This document shows, one piece after another, positions 35,428-43,798 of a DNA stretch of 64,000 bases. Position 1 is the first letter of the stretch, and each line of letters opens with the position of its first letter. The stretch lies in contig NZ_CP133265.1 in assembly GCF_030915505.1 (NCBI RefSeq), positions 3,252,001 through 3,316,000 of the forward strand. The letters run 5' to 3'. The DNA is from Neobacillus sp. OS1-2 (lineage in GTDB: Bacteria > Bacillota > Bacilli > Bacillales > Cytobacillaceae). Both the position numbers and the translations under genes were made by a program. The notes beneath the pieces were generated by a model that did no database searches, was not told the DNA's origin, and saw nothing but the letters and a program-made list of their open reading frames with translations.

Positions 35428-35613
35428 ATGGGAAACCAATTATTCCAGGAAGCACGGAGATTTGTGGAAATGGCGAAATCCGCTAACCCTAATGACCTTG
35501 ATTCTGCAGTCGCAAAGGCTAAGAATTCCCTAAGTTCTGCTTTTGCCAACTCGACTGTCGCAGAGCAAGCCCAGCTCCAACAAATGCAACAAGAGCTTGA
35601 TCATATTCAGTAA
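35428..35613 (+). CDS. yizC: YizC-like DUF3813 protein
   Basis: 61-residue helical protein 'MGNQLFQEARRFVEMAKSAN' with Ala/Gln-rich helices, matching the small DUF3813 family. ATG 35428 has GGAGGA 7 nt upstream; a longer frame from 35395 overlaps the previous gene and was not used. B. subtilis yizC lies between yitT and yitU, as here. Function unknown. Confidence 0.75.
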   Translation: MGNQLFQEARRFVEMAKSANPNDLDSAVAKAKNSLSSAFANSTVAEQAQLQQMQQELDHIQ

Positions 35614-35617
35614 GGAA

Positions 35618-35661
35618 AAAAAGAAAGCGGGAACGCCATAACAAGGCGCTTCCGCTTTTCT
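35618..35661. terminator. Bidirectional hairpin terminator built from a dispersed-repeat fragment
   Basis: AAAGCGGGAACGCC pairs with GGCGCTTCCGCTTT around a short loop, between convergent yizC and yitT. The end 'GGCGCTTCCGCTTTTCT' is the terminal part of the dispersed repeat. Confidence 0.75.
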
Positions 35662-36502
35662 AATCTCTGCGAAAGAATCCATAAACCCCGGTCGTCTGTA
35701 CGATGTTTGTAAACGCTAGGGGATCCACTTCCTTAATGATTCTTTCTAAATCATAAAGTTCATAGCGGGTAATGACGATCATCAGCATGTCCTTTGATTC
35801 ATTGGAAAACGCCCCTTTAGCGGGAATCATTGTAATACCCCTAACAAGCGAAGCATGAATCGCTTTTTTCAGCTCTTCTGCCTTTTTGGTAATAATCATC
35901 GCTGTCAGCTTGGCATGCCTTGTATGGATAGCATCAACAACCCTCGTCGAGGCATATAAGACCACCAGTGTATAAAGGGCTTTTTCCCAGCCAAATAAGA
36001 AGCCAGCGGTCATAACGATAATCCCGTTTAATACGAACATATATGGCCCAACAGGTTTGTCTTTAAGTCTTGATAAAACCATCGCAATAATATCAACACC
36101 GCCTGTGGATGCTCCCCATTTTAAAGTGATCCCAACCCCGATTGCTTGAATGACTCCGCCAAATACGGCATTCAGTAAGATATCATGTGAAAATTTCTGG
36201 ATTGGAACCAATGTTAGAAACAGAGACGATAGTAACACACTCATAAAACTATAAATCGTAAACGATTTACCTACCTTCTTCCAACCGAGAATTGCAACGG
36301 GAATATTGAGGACAAGCAATAAAAAACCCATTGAGACATGAATGGGTGTATAATCACTAAGGACTTTCGAAAGTAATTGTGCAATTCCGGTAAAACCGCT
36401 GGAGTATACATTCGCTGGAATGAGAAATAAATTCATGGCGAGTGCATTTAACAATGCACCAACCGCAACAATAAAAGCTTTTTTCGTCTGTAGCCAAATC
36501 AA
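35660..36502 (-). CDS. yitT: YitT-family membrane protein
   Basis: 280 residues with five or six transmembrane helices followed by a soluble C-terminal DUF2179-type domain, 'YELYDLERIIKEVDPLAFTN'. Family motifs include 'GFTGIAQLLSK' and 'WGASTGGVDIIAMVL'. The start is TTG 36502 with AAGGGGG at about 8 nt, the only good site. Substrate unknown. Divergent from the degV gene and located as in B. subtilis. Confidence 0.88.
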   Translation of the reverse strand: MIWLQTKKAFIVAVGALLNALAMNLFLIPANVYSSGFTGIAQLLSKVLSDYTPIHVSMGFLLLVLNIPVAILGWKKVGKSFTIYSFMSVLLSSLFLTLVPIQKFSHDILLNAVFGGVIQAIGVGITLKWGASTGGVDIIAMVLSRLKDKPVGPYMFVLNGIIVMTAGFLFGWEKALYTLVVLYASTRVVDAIHTRHAKLTAMIITKKAEELKKAIHASLVRGITMIPAKGAFSNESKDMLMIVITRYELYDLERIIKEVDPLAFTNIVQTTGVYGFFRRD

Positions 36503-36590
36503 TGGTGTGCCCCCTTAATTTAAATTGTATTTTTAAGCCGAAACCGATAAACTGAAGGTAAAATAATAAGTTATGAATGAGGTGAGCTTC

Positions 36591-37451
36591 ATGCCGGTAA
36601 AAATACTCGCTGACAGCGCATGTGATTTACCAAAAAGTTTTTATGAAGAAAATCATGTTACGTTATTTCCCTTAAAGGTTGAAATTAATGAACAAGAATA
36701 TGAGGATGTAAAAACCATTGATCCAAAAATGGTGTATGATGCCATCCGCAGTGGTGTCATACCAAAAACATCTCAAGTGTCCCCACTTTTGTTTGAAAAA
36801 GTTTTTACAGAAATGGCAGAAAAAAATGAAGAAGGAATTTATATTGCCTTTTCTTCCGCATTGTCCGGTACATATTCAACCGCTGTTATGATTCTTGACC
36901 AAGTCAAGGAAAAATATCCAAACCTACAAATAACGATAGTTGATACGAAATGTGCATCACTTGGAATTGGACTGATTGTTCAAGAAGCAGCGAGGCTCGC
37001 GGCAAATAACGTGACGAAAGAAAAAATTTTAGAAGATGTCCTATTTAGAAGCGAGCACATGGAGCATATTTTTACAGTAGAGGATTTAGATTATTTGGCA
37101 AAAGGCGGCAGGGTTTCGAAAGCTTCAGCGTTTTTAGGTGGATTATTAAATATTAAGCCGATTTTAAATATGGAAGAAGGGAAACTTGTTCCTATTGAAA
37201 AAATCAGAGGGAAAAAGAAAGTATTTCGCCGAATCATTGAAATCATGAACGAGCGAGGGTCTAATTTGCAGGAGCAGGTCATTAGCATCAGCCATGCAGA
37301 TAATCTTGAAACGGCTTTGGAAGTAAAAGCGATGTTCGAAGAGGAATTTAATCCGAAAGAGGTGTATATTTCCTCGATTGGCTCAGCTATTGGGGCGCAC
37401 ACGGGACCTGGGACCATTTCAATATTCTTTTTAAACAAGCTGCCTTCCTAA
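36591..37451 (+). CDS. yitS: DegV-family fatty-acid-binding protein (YitS)
   Basis: 286-residue DegV protein. 'VKILADSACDLPKSFYEENH' , 'GVIPKTSQVSPLLFEKVF', 'SSALSGTYSTAVM' and the late 'GSAIGAHTGPGTISIFFL' are all typical. DegV/FakB proteins bind a fatty acid and present it to FakA kinase; no fakA is in this window. ATG 36591 follows GAGGTGA. The ATG at 36573 is in frame but lacks a site. Confidence 0.9.
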   Translation: MPVKILADSACDLPKSFYEENHVTLFPLKVEINEQEYEDVKTIDPKMVYDAIRSGVIPKTSQVSPLLFEKVFTEMAEKNEEGIYIAFSSALSGTYSTAVMILDQVKEKYPNLQITIVDTKCASLGIGLIVQEAARLAANNVTKEKILEDVLFRSEHMEHIFTVEDLDYLAKGGRVSKASAFLGGLLNIKPILNMEEGKLVPIEKIRGKKKVFRRIIEIMNERGSNLQEQVISISHADNLETALEVKAMFEEEFNPKEVYISSIGSAIGAHTGPGTISIFFLNKLPS

Positions 37452-37482
37452 ATTTTTTTAAAAGATAAAGCATGATAAAATT

Positions 37483-37520
37483 TCGACTTTGAAAATTGTC
37501 CAGCTCCTGCGCTTTTCTTA
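37483..37520. repeat. Fragment of the dispersed intergenic repeat
   Basis: 'CGACTTTGAAAATTGTCCAG' joined directly to 'CTCCTGCGCTTTTCTTA': both ends of the repeat with the interior missing. Confidence 0.65.
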
Positions 37521-37655
37521 TAGCTTTCACATTTCGGACATATATGCCCCCTAGTCTGTGAGGTAGTTCACTTTTTTCAAACATAGACACGTTTATAATA
37601 CAGAGTATAAAGGCTGTTTGCGTTTGAAAAAGCTGTTTTTTAGGGGGCGTTTCAC

Positions 37656-38783
37656 TTGTCTTTTAACCGAGATTTTAATAAAGATCCATTTATCGTTATA
37701 TGGGAGCTGACACGTGCTTGCCAATTAAAATGCCTGCATTGTCGTGCAGATGCGCAATATGCAAGGGATCCACGCGAATTAACATTTGAAGAAGGCAAAA
37801 ATCTAATCGATCAAATATACGATATGAATAATCCCATCCTTGTCTTTACAGGTGGCGACCCTTTGATGAGGGAAGATGTTTTTGATATTGCCAAGTATGC
37901 AGTTCAAAAGGGTGTCCGGGTTTCGATGACGCCAAGTGCTACACCGAATGTAACGATGGAGGCAATGCAGAAAGCAAAGGAAGTCGGCCTCTCGCGATGG
38001 GCTTTTAGTCTTGACGGACCAACTGCCGAGATTCATGACCATTTCCGCGGGACAGCAGGTTCGTTTGATCTGACCATGGAAAAAATTAAGTATTTGCACG
38101 AATTGGAAATGCCAATCCAAATTAACACGGTTGTTTCTAGATACAATTATGAACATCTTGAAGAGATGGCAAAACTGGTTGAGGAATTAAAATGCGTGCT
38201 TTGGAGTGTCTTCTTTCTTGTCCCAACTGGAAGAGGGCAGGTAACTGACATGGTTTCACCTGTGGAAACTGAAAAGGTTCTCAGATGGTTGTACGACCTA
38301 AGCAAGCGTGTGCCATTCGACATTAAGACAACAGAGGCGATGCACTACCGCCGTGTTGTCATTCAGCAAAAAATGCGCGAAGCAAAGGCGCAGACAGATG
38401 AAATCGATTATTTAAGTGCTTTGACAGAAAAAGGGTTAACAGGTTCCATTGATGGACTTGGACGTGCCCCTAAAGGTGTCAATGACGGTAACGGCTTTGT
38501 GTTTATTTCCCATATCGGTGATGTTTATCCTAGCGGATTACTGCCTGTAAAGGCAGGGAATGTTCGGGAGACACCATTAGCAGAGATCTACCGTGAATCG
38601 CCAATCTTTAAGGCCTTACGAAAACCAGACGAATTTAAAGGAAAATGCGGTGTCTGTGAATTTCGCTATGTTTGTGGGGGTTCAAGATCAAGGGCGTTTG
38701 CGATGACAGGCGATTATCTTGAAAGTGAACCATTCTGCGTGTATGTTCCGAAAGTACTAAGGGAAAAACAAGCACAAAACTAG
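37656..38783 (+). CDS. Radical SAM/SPASM protein of the NirJ/PqqE-like type
   Basis: 375-residue radical S-adenosylmethionine enzyme. The cluster motif CQLKCLHC is at about residues 22-29, followed by 'LVFTGGDPLMREDVF'. The C-terminal SPASM cysteines appear in 'KCGVCEFRYVCGG' and 'SEPFCVYV'. It resembles a Bacillus family (the BA_1875 type, as I recall) often found near nitrate-respiration genes and related to haem-modifying enzymes; the actual substrate is unknown. Start TTG 37656 follows AGGGGGCG. A long bidirectional terminator separates it from fnr. Confidence 0.85.
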   Translation: MSFNRDFNKDPFIVIWELTRACQLKCLHCRADAQYARDPRELTFEEGKNLIDQIYDMNNPILVFTGGDPLMREDVFDIAKYAVQKGVRVSMTPSATPNVTMEAMQKAKEVGLSRWAFSLDGPTAEIHDHFRGTAGSFDLTMEKIKYLHELEMPIQINTVVSRYNYEHLEEMAKLVEELKCVLWSVFFLVPTGRGQVTDMVSPVETEKVLRWLYDLSKRVPFDIKTTEAMHYRRVVIQQKMREAKAQTDEIDYLSALTEKGLTGSIDGLGRAPKGVNDGNGFVFISHIGDVYPSGLLPVKAGNVRETPLAEIYRESPIFKALRKPDEFKGKCGVCEFRYVCGGSRSRAFAMTGDYLESEPFCVYVPKVLREKQAQN

Positions 38784-38787
38784 AAAA

Positions 38788-38821
38788 ACAAGGCTGTCTC
38801 AATGATTTGAGACAGCCTTGT
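38788..38821. terminator. Bidirectional terminator between the radical SAM gene and fnr
   Basis: 15-bp perfect arms ACAAGGCTGTCTCAA / TTGAGACAGCCTTGT with a 4-nt loop. Confidence 0.9.
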
Positions 38822-38832
38822 CAATACTAGCA

Positions 38833-39531
38833 TTATTCTATATTACAATAGACGGCTGAGCAATTTTCACAGCCAATTTCATCTTTTAAATATTGCAGGT
38901 CTAAAATAGAAATCTTTCCTTTTTTTATCGAAATAATCTTATCACGCTTTAACTCACTAAGGATCCGATTGGTACTTTCACGGGAGGTACCACAGAAATT
39001 TGCCAGTTCTTGATTGGTTAAGGGCAGGTCAATTAAGATTTCGTTTCCTTTTGGGGTCCCATAGCTGTTGGACATCCGTATAAGCGTAGAAAATAAGGCA
39101 CCCCGTTTTCCATTTAAAACAAGGTCGCGAAATTTAGTCTGCGTTTTGCGGAAATGATCACTCATCCATTTCATAAACTCAAAGGCAAGTTTACTATTTT
39201 GGAAAATTTCACTTTCTATCACATCTTTTTTGATGGCAACAATTTCCCCTTCTTCAAGCACCTTTGCGCTTAATAGATAGCGCGGATTGTCGGTGAAAAG
39301 TGTTAATTCACCGCAAATATCATTGGCGCTGCAAATTCTGAGTGAAAGTTCACGGCCATCAGAAGTAATTTTACTGATTTGAATCTTGCCAGAAATAATA
39401 ATGAATAGCTCTTCTGCTAACATTCCTTCCTGAAATAGATAGCTTCCTCTTTCACTTTTAAATTTCCGGTCAGCAAATGTAAGTAGTTCTTTTATCTCAA
39501 TGGAATGAGTTGGCTTCATTGTCGCTGTCAT
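38833..39531 (-). CDS. fnr: Crp/Fnr-family anaerobic regulator with C-terminal iron-sulfur ligands (copy 1)
   Basis: 232-residue regulator: cyclic-nucleotide-fold domain ('GSYLFQEGMLAEELFIIISG'), dimer helix and helix-turn-helix 'LTNQELANFCGTSRESTNRI'. The C-terminus has C-x2-C-x4-C (221, 224, 229; 'CENCSAVYC'), as in Bacillus Fnr, which binds a [4Fe-4S] cluster with these cysteines and an Asp, here likely the Asp of 'KFRDLV'. It should activate anaerobic genes at TGTGA-N6-TCACA sites when oxygen is absent. ATG 39531 follows GAGGTGA. A second paralogue is at 46476-47168. Confidence 0.9.
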   Translation of the reverse strand: MTATMKPTHSIEIKELLTFADRKFKSERGSYLFQEGMLAEELFIIISGKIQISKITSDGRELSLRICSANDICGELTLFTDNPRYLLSAKVLEEGEIVAIKKDVIESEIFQNSKLAFEFMKWMSDHFRKTQTKFRDLVLNGKRGALFSTLIRMSNSYGTPKGNEILIDLPLTNQELANFCGTSRESTNRILSELKRDKIISIKKGKISILDLQYLKDEIGCENCSAVYCNIE

Positions 39532-39882
39532 CTTAAATCACCTCAAACTGATTTTTCTATACCAGTCAATTTCAATTTATTAAGTTCATTAGTAACATTT
39601 TATCTCAAGATTAGTCGGTAAAATCCAGTAAACAATGACAATATAGTGAAAACTTCAACGGAAATTAAAAAATAAGTTAGACCATATGGTATAAATGGAA
39701 TGGAGGGATAGAAATAGCAGAAAATGATTTCCAAAATCAATCGTTTAATCATATACAAACATCTGTTAAGATAAGAATAATAATGAAAGGTATATAAGTA
39801 GTGAATAAAGTAACAGTATTTTATGTAAGTTCTTGTTACACTAAGTATAAAAAAGCTTTTGAAAATAATGGAGTTGAGACGA
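39532..39882. promoter_or_regulatory. Divergent fnr / moaA control region with a degenerate Fnr-like site
   Basis: A 351-bp AT-rich gap. At 39800-39815 the sequence AGTGA-ATAAAG-TAACA resembles the Fnr box with two mismatches. It is centred about 41 bp before a possible start set by TACACT (39837-39842). An antisense frame at 39600-39896 is AT-rich and unsupported. Otherwise nothing recognised. Confidence 0.4.
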
Positions 39883-40899
39883 ATGGAAAAAACCATTATT
39901 AAAGATAAATTAAGTAGACCATTACGCGACTTAAGAATTTCTGTTATCGATCGCTGTAATTTTCGCTGTCAATACTGCATGCCAGCAGAACAATTCGGCC
40001 CAGATTTTGAATTTCTACCTAGAAGTTCCTTATTGACCTATGAAGAGATAGAACGGTTGGGAAAAATATTTGTTCGTTTAGGTGTAGAAAAAATCCGCTT
40101 AACTGGCGGTGAGCCCCTCATGCGTAAGGATATGCCGATTCTTGTCAAAAAACTTTCTGCAATTGAGGGCTTAAGTGACATCGGTTTAACAACAAATGGA
40201 GTCCTTCTTCCGAAAGTTGCTAGTGAGTTAAAAGCGGCGGGTCTTAAAAGAGTAAATGTCAGCCTTGATACGTTAAATGATGAATTGTTTGGTCAAATTA
40301 ACGGACGCGGTGTAGGCACCGGCCCTGTATTGGAAGGTATTGAAGCAGCAAAACAAGCAGGTCTTGGAGTTAAAATCAACATGGTTGTCAAAAAAGGGTT
40401 AAATGATACAGAAATCATCCCCATGGCAGAATACTGTAAAAATCAAGGTTTAGAGCTCAGATATATCGAGTTTATGGATGTTGGTGCAACAAACGGTTGG
40501 AAGATGGATGATGTTGTTACTAAAAAACAGATTTATCATTTATTAAAAGAGCATTTCGAAATGGAACCGGTTGACCCTGCTTATTATGGAGAAGTAGCAA
40601 AACTCTATCGTTATAAAGATACTGACGTGAATGTTGGGTTTATTACATCCGTTTCTGAATCCTTCTGCTCAAGCTGCACGCGTTCACGCCTGTCGGCAAA
40701 TGGTCAGATTTTCACCTGTTTATTTAACGGAAATGGCCACGACATCCGGAATTTTATGAGAAATGGCGCAACTGATGAGCAAATAGCTGAGCGGATTACA
40801 GCCATTTGGAATGGCCGTGATGACAGATATTCAGATGAAAGAACTGCAGAGACACACAAAACACGTAAAAAGATTGAAATGTCCTATATTGGCGGCTAG
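39883..40899 (+). CDS. moaA: GTP 3',8-cyclase MoaA
   Basis: Radical SAM enzyme of 338 residues for the first step of molybdopterin synthesis, GTP to 3',8-cyclo-GTP. The first cluster motif is in '[16 protein letters not shown]' and the second in '[20 protein letters not shown]'. '[11 protein letters not shown]' is also conserved, and the C-terminus ends in Gly-Gly ('SYIGG'), as in active MoaA. ATG 39883 follows GGAG at about 9 nt. Upstream in-frame starts at 39859 and 39868 overlap that site. A strong terminator follows. Confidence 0.95.
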   Translation: MEKTIIKDKLSRPLRDLRISVIDRCNFRCQYCMPAEQFGPDFEFLPRSSLLTYEEIERLGKIFVRLGVEKIRLTGGEPLMRKDMPILVKKLSAIEGLSDIGLTTNGVLLPKVASELKAAGLKRVNVSLDTLNDELFGQINGRGVGTGPVLEGIEAAKQAGLGVKINMVVKKGLNDTEIIPMAEYCKNQGLELRYIEFMDVGATNGWKMDDVVTKKQIYHLLKEHFEMEPVDPAYYGEVAKLYRYKDTDVNVGFITSVSESFCSSCTRSRLSANGQIFTCLFNGNGHDIRNFMRNGATDEQIAERITAIWNGRDDRYSDERTAETHKTRKKIEMSYIGG

Positions 40900-40924
40900 C
40901 CCCTCTCTAAAGAGGGGGTTTTTT
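40900..40924 (+). terminator. Terminator after moaA
   Basis: Stem CCCCTCT / AGAGGGG with loop CTAA, then T run. Confidence 0.9.
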
Positions 40925-40956
40925 GCAAAAAAAAGCCCGCTTGTGATTATTCATCA

Positions 40957-41311
40957 TAAAGAGGGACTTTTGGATTTTTGAGATAAAACTCAAGGCCATT
41001 TAAATAAGATTTCTTATCCTTTATCGATTAACCAGCAAAAGTAAGCGGAGATTTTCCGGTTAAATGTAGATCTGAGCTCGTTTCGGGGTAAATAAGGGGA
41101 GGCTTTCCGACTATGAAAAGCAAAATCCCTCATTTTCACGTTTTTCAAGTCAATAGGCGGAATCTCTCCGTCTGTTTCAGCCTTTTTTAATAATAATTAC
41201 TAATTAAGTGGAATTTTTCCGACTATTTATCTGATAGGGTGCTTAACCTGATCCCCCAACCGATAAGAGCGGACTCTCTTGATCCCAGATGCGGGAATCA
41301 GCAGCATTTTA
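40957..41311. repeat. Long direct repeat, copy 1, including the 3' end of the nuclease gene
   Basis: About 355 bp, repeated at 42407-42759 with roughly nine in ten bases identical by eye. It covers the region from about 40957 to the last 85 bases of the nuclease gene. Between 41046 and 41221 it holds four GGA-N5-TCCG motifs starting at 41047, 41098, 41159 and 41210. Confidence 0.9.
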
Positions 41312-41892
41312 TCGACTAGCTGTGAAAGTACTTTTTTTACCGTCTTGTCACTTAGCTTCAAGTACTTCTCTAGCTCTTTAGGGGATATGGTTTCTCCTTT
41401 TCGAATCGCTAGCCGAAGCACTTCCTTTTCCGCAAGAGACAGAGATGTCTGGTCCAGTTCATTACCTAACCATTGGCCAATCACTTGTTGAACAATCTGT
41501 TGGCATCGACGAGGTTTATCGTTCACTTGGTCATAAGAAAAGCGGATCACGGTCCATCCGTCAATCACCAATTGGTTTTGGCGTTCCAGGTTGTCAGAAA
41601 ATTGCCATCTGCTTATGTTCTTTAAATGAGGGCCATACCCGTCGACCTCAAGGCAAATCCGGATGGCGGGTCGAATATAAGCAAAATCCAAATACCTTTT
41701 GCCATCCTTGAAATCATCGACTTCATATTCTGGATGAAGATACTTGAAATGGTAAAATAAAGGCCACCATACTTGCTTCAAAAACAACATTTCGGCCTGA
41801 TTGTGACCTTCTTGTAAGTGCCGCAACCGTTCACCGGTTCTTACGTGCGAGTGAGCATTCAAAAAGGCCTGGTATTCTTCTTCAAAACCCAT
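41227..41892 (-). CDS. DUF559/Vsr-like endonuclease-domain protein with winged helix
   Basis: 221 residues. The middle carries a PD-(D/E)xK-type core: 'GKRYLDFAYIRPAIRICLEV' then 'DGYGPH', and a later 'DNLERQNQLVIDGWTVIRFS', the pattern of Vsr/DUF559 nucleases. The last 60 residues form a winged helix ('LAEKEVLRLAIRKGETISPK'). It is not part of the B. subtilis locus and interrupts an anaerobic block, so it looks acquired. Its last 85 bp and about 270 bp beyond its stop are duplicated 1.45 kb away. Target and role are unknown; homing-like or defence functions are possible. Confidence 0.78.
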   Translation of the reverse strand: MGFEEEYQAFLNAHSHVRTGERLRHLQEGHNQAEMLFLKQVWWPLFYHFKYLHPEYEVDDFKDGKRYLDFAYIRPAIRICLEVDGYGPHLKNISRWQFSDNLERQNQLVIDGWTVIRFSYDQVNDKPRRCQQIVQQVIGQWLGNELDQTSLSLAEKEVLRLAIRKGETISPKELEKYLKLSDKTVKKVLSQLVDKMLLIPASGIKRVRSYRLGDQVKHPIR

Positions 41893-42406
41893 AGCATCCT
41901 TCTCCTATTCAATGGTCATGTATTTTTCAGCACTCTTTATAAACTAGATCCGGTCTAGCATTTGAACAAAATTCAGTGGACAAACATTACCAACTTTTAG
42001 AAACTGTTCTTCCTCAATTTCCTCTAATATCAAATTTTGCATACATTTGATGCCATGACTGAATCATCTCCATTATTTATTGATTTGAACTTCGAACAGA
42101 TTTTTGAATTAATGCGATAAAAGGGGTTTAATGTGGCTTCAACTGTAGAATTGAAAATAACAAATAAAGACTTGCGGAGTAGATAGGATAAAAAGAATAT
42201 TTTGAGAAAAACTTGAGGGTAGAACTATTTTTAGTTTAATAGAATTCATACATTTGTCAATCCATTTTCTTTCTTTCGACAATACTATTCATATCATTTC
42301 TATTACCACTAAAAAACTTAATACGTTCTAGCCTCCCCAACCTTAAGTAGAGGGATTTGTCTAAAAACCTCATATACTTATGGTATGGTTAGCCGTAATT
42401 CGTCAA
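41893..42406. other. Non-coding gap between the nuclease gene and the second repeat copy
   Basis: 514 bp, AT-rich, with no open frame, terminator or known RNA that I can recognise. It may be decayed remains of the element that duplicated. Confidence 0.5.
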
Positions 42407-42759
42407 AATAAGGGACTCTTGGATTTTGGGATCAAACTCATCCCATTAAAATAAGATGTCTTATCTTTAATCGATTAACCAGCAAAAGTAAGCGGAGATT
42501 TTCCGGTTAAATGCAGATCTGAGCTCGTTTCGGGGTAAATAAGGGGAGGCTTTCCGACTATGAAAAGCAAAATCCCTCATTTTCACGTTTTTCAAGTCAA
42601 TAGGCGGAATCTCTCCGTCTGTTTCAGCCTTTTTTAATAAAAATTACTAATTAAGTGGAATTTTTCCGACTATTTATTTGATAGGGTGCTTAACCTGATC
42701 CCCCAACCGATAAGAGCGGCCTCTCTTGCTCCTAGATGTTGGGAATCAGCAGCATTTTA
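42407..42759. repeat. Long direct repeat, copy 2 (orphan)
   Basis: Matches 40957-41311 in the same orientation, with scattered substitutions. The four GGA-N5-TCCG motifs start at 42494, 42545, 42606 and 42657, so the spacing 51, 61, 51 bp is identical to copy 1. Similarity stops abruptly at 42759. Confidence 0.9.
42674..42759 (-). pseudogene. 3' remnant of a second nuclease gene copy
   Basis: Corresponds to the last 85 bp of the gene at 41227-41892. One inserted base breaks the frame after the codons for 'KMLLIP', giving TAG soon after. No upstream part of the gene is present. Confidence 0.8.
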
Positions 42760-42765
42760 AATATA

Positions 42766-42797
42766 GAAAAGACGTATGCCAATTCATACGTCTTTTC
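42766..42797. terminator. Strong hairpin next to ric
   Basis: Perfect 13-bp arms GAAAAGACGTATG / CATACGTCTTTTC with a 6-nt loop. It lies downstream of ric on the minus strand and may end its transcript. Confidence 0.75.
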
Positions 42798-42864
42798 TTG
42801 TGTTTTTTATTAAGAAAGTACTCGAAAACAAAACCCTTTATTATGATTAACAGGCTGTTGTTTA

Positions 42865-43563
42865 TTAGGCAATATAACGAGGGAATAAAATATTGTTTTC
42901 AAGATGAACATGCATGAAGGTTAATCCTTCTAATGCTTCCAAGCGTGCATAAACTAAACGGTACGTTCCACAAGCATCCAATGGAAGTTCGAAGTCTGCT
43001 GTTACTTCACGGATTTGTCTTAAAATCTCGCCTGCATGGTCGTGTTCCTTTTCAAGCTCAACAATCATATTTATAGCTTCTTCACGATTTTCAACTGTCC
43101 CATCAGCAAGCTGTTTAATTAACGGGAATACAATGGCTTCTTCCTTTTCCATATGCTCAATTAATTCCTTTTTGAATTCATAAAACAGTTCATTCACTTT
43201 TAATAGTTCTGGATGGTTGTCGCCATGTACACGTGATACCTTTGTTACATAAGGGCTGAGATTCTTTAATTCTTCTTCCGATACACGATGATAATTTGTA
43301 ATGACATGATCGATGATGGTGTTTGAATCTGAATCAGTCCAAACCTCTACATCTTTCTCTGTGTTTTCGTATTTTGCAAAAACATCCCTTAATTCCTCCA
43401 AGAGAGAGTCCATATTAAGGCCGTTTTGTGCCACTGCTTGTGTTAACGGAATATTTCCGCCACAGCAAAAATCGATACGGTTCTTTTTGAATACGTCACT
43501 TGTTTTTGGTAATTCGTTTACAATATCTTTAACTAATGAATTTTCGGTAATGGTAAAAGTCAT
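42865..43563 (-). CDS. ric: Iron-sulfur cluster repair di-iron protein Ric (ScdA/YtfE)
   Basis: 232 residues. The N-terminal ScdA domain has 'FKKNRIDFCCGGNIPLTQAV', and the hemerythrin-like part has di-iron ligands in 'HRVSEEE', 'VHGDNHPE', 'HMEKEEAIVFP', 'LEKEHDHAGEIL' and 'MHVHLENNILFPR'. Ric proteins restore iron-sulfur clusters after nitric oxide or peroxide damage. The start ATG 43563 follows AGGAGG. A near-consensus Fnr site precedes the promoter, fitting anaerobic or nitrosative induction. Confidence 0.93.
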   Translation of the reverse strand: MTFTITENSLVKDIVNELPKTSDVFKKNRIDFCCGGNIPLTQAVAQNGLNMDSLLEELRDVFAKYENTEKDVEVWTDSDSNTIIDHVITNYHRVSEEELKNLSPYVTKVSRVHGDNHPELLKVNELFYEFKKELIEHMEKEEAIVFPLIKQLADGTVENREEAINMIVELEKEHDHAGEILRQIREVTADFELPLDACGTYRLVYARLEALEGLTFMHVHLENNILFPRYIA

Positions 43564-43602
43564 GGTATAAGCCTCCTGAAATTTTTAATGGTAGCTATGT
43601 TC

Positions 43603-43652
43603 TGACTTCATCATAATTGAAAATGAATCTTAATTAGGTGACCTGCATCACA
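43603..43652 (-). promoter_or_regulatory. ric promoter with Fnr box at -41.5
   Basis: On the minus strand TGTGATGCAGGTCACC occupies 43652-43637, matching TGTGA-N6-TCACA with one mismatch. A -10 TATGAT at 43615-43610 sets the start near 43603, which puts the box centre at -41.5, the classic activation position. There is no good -35, as expected for an activated promoter. Confidence 0.7.
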
Positions 43653-43798
43653 CATCCGCTATGAATTTTTCATTTTTTCTTTTAGTTTGTGACATTTGAT
43701 ATGTTTGCAAGGTTTTTATAGACTTATAATGAATAGTAGCCCTTTTACTATTTATACATAGTTGAAAATTGAACCGATTTAGGCAGGAGCTGATGAAG

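Noticed and set aside
39600..39896. Minus-strand frame of 98 codons in the fnr-moaA gap
   Set aside because: AT-rich, hydrophobic by base composition, no ribosome site, and overlaps the moaA start.
41046..41221. Four-motif array as a CRISPR array
   Set aside because: Repeats are only about 11 bp with variable centres, spacers are too long and conserved between copies, and no cas genes are present.
42726..42917. Plus-strand frame of 63 codons
   Set aside because: Runs through a terminator hairpin and the end of ric; no ribosome site.
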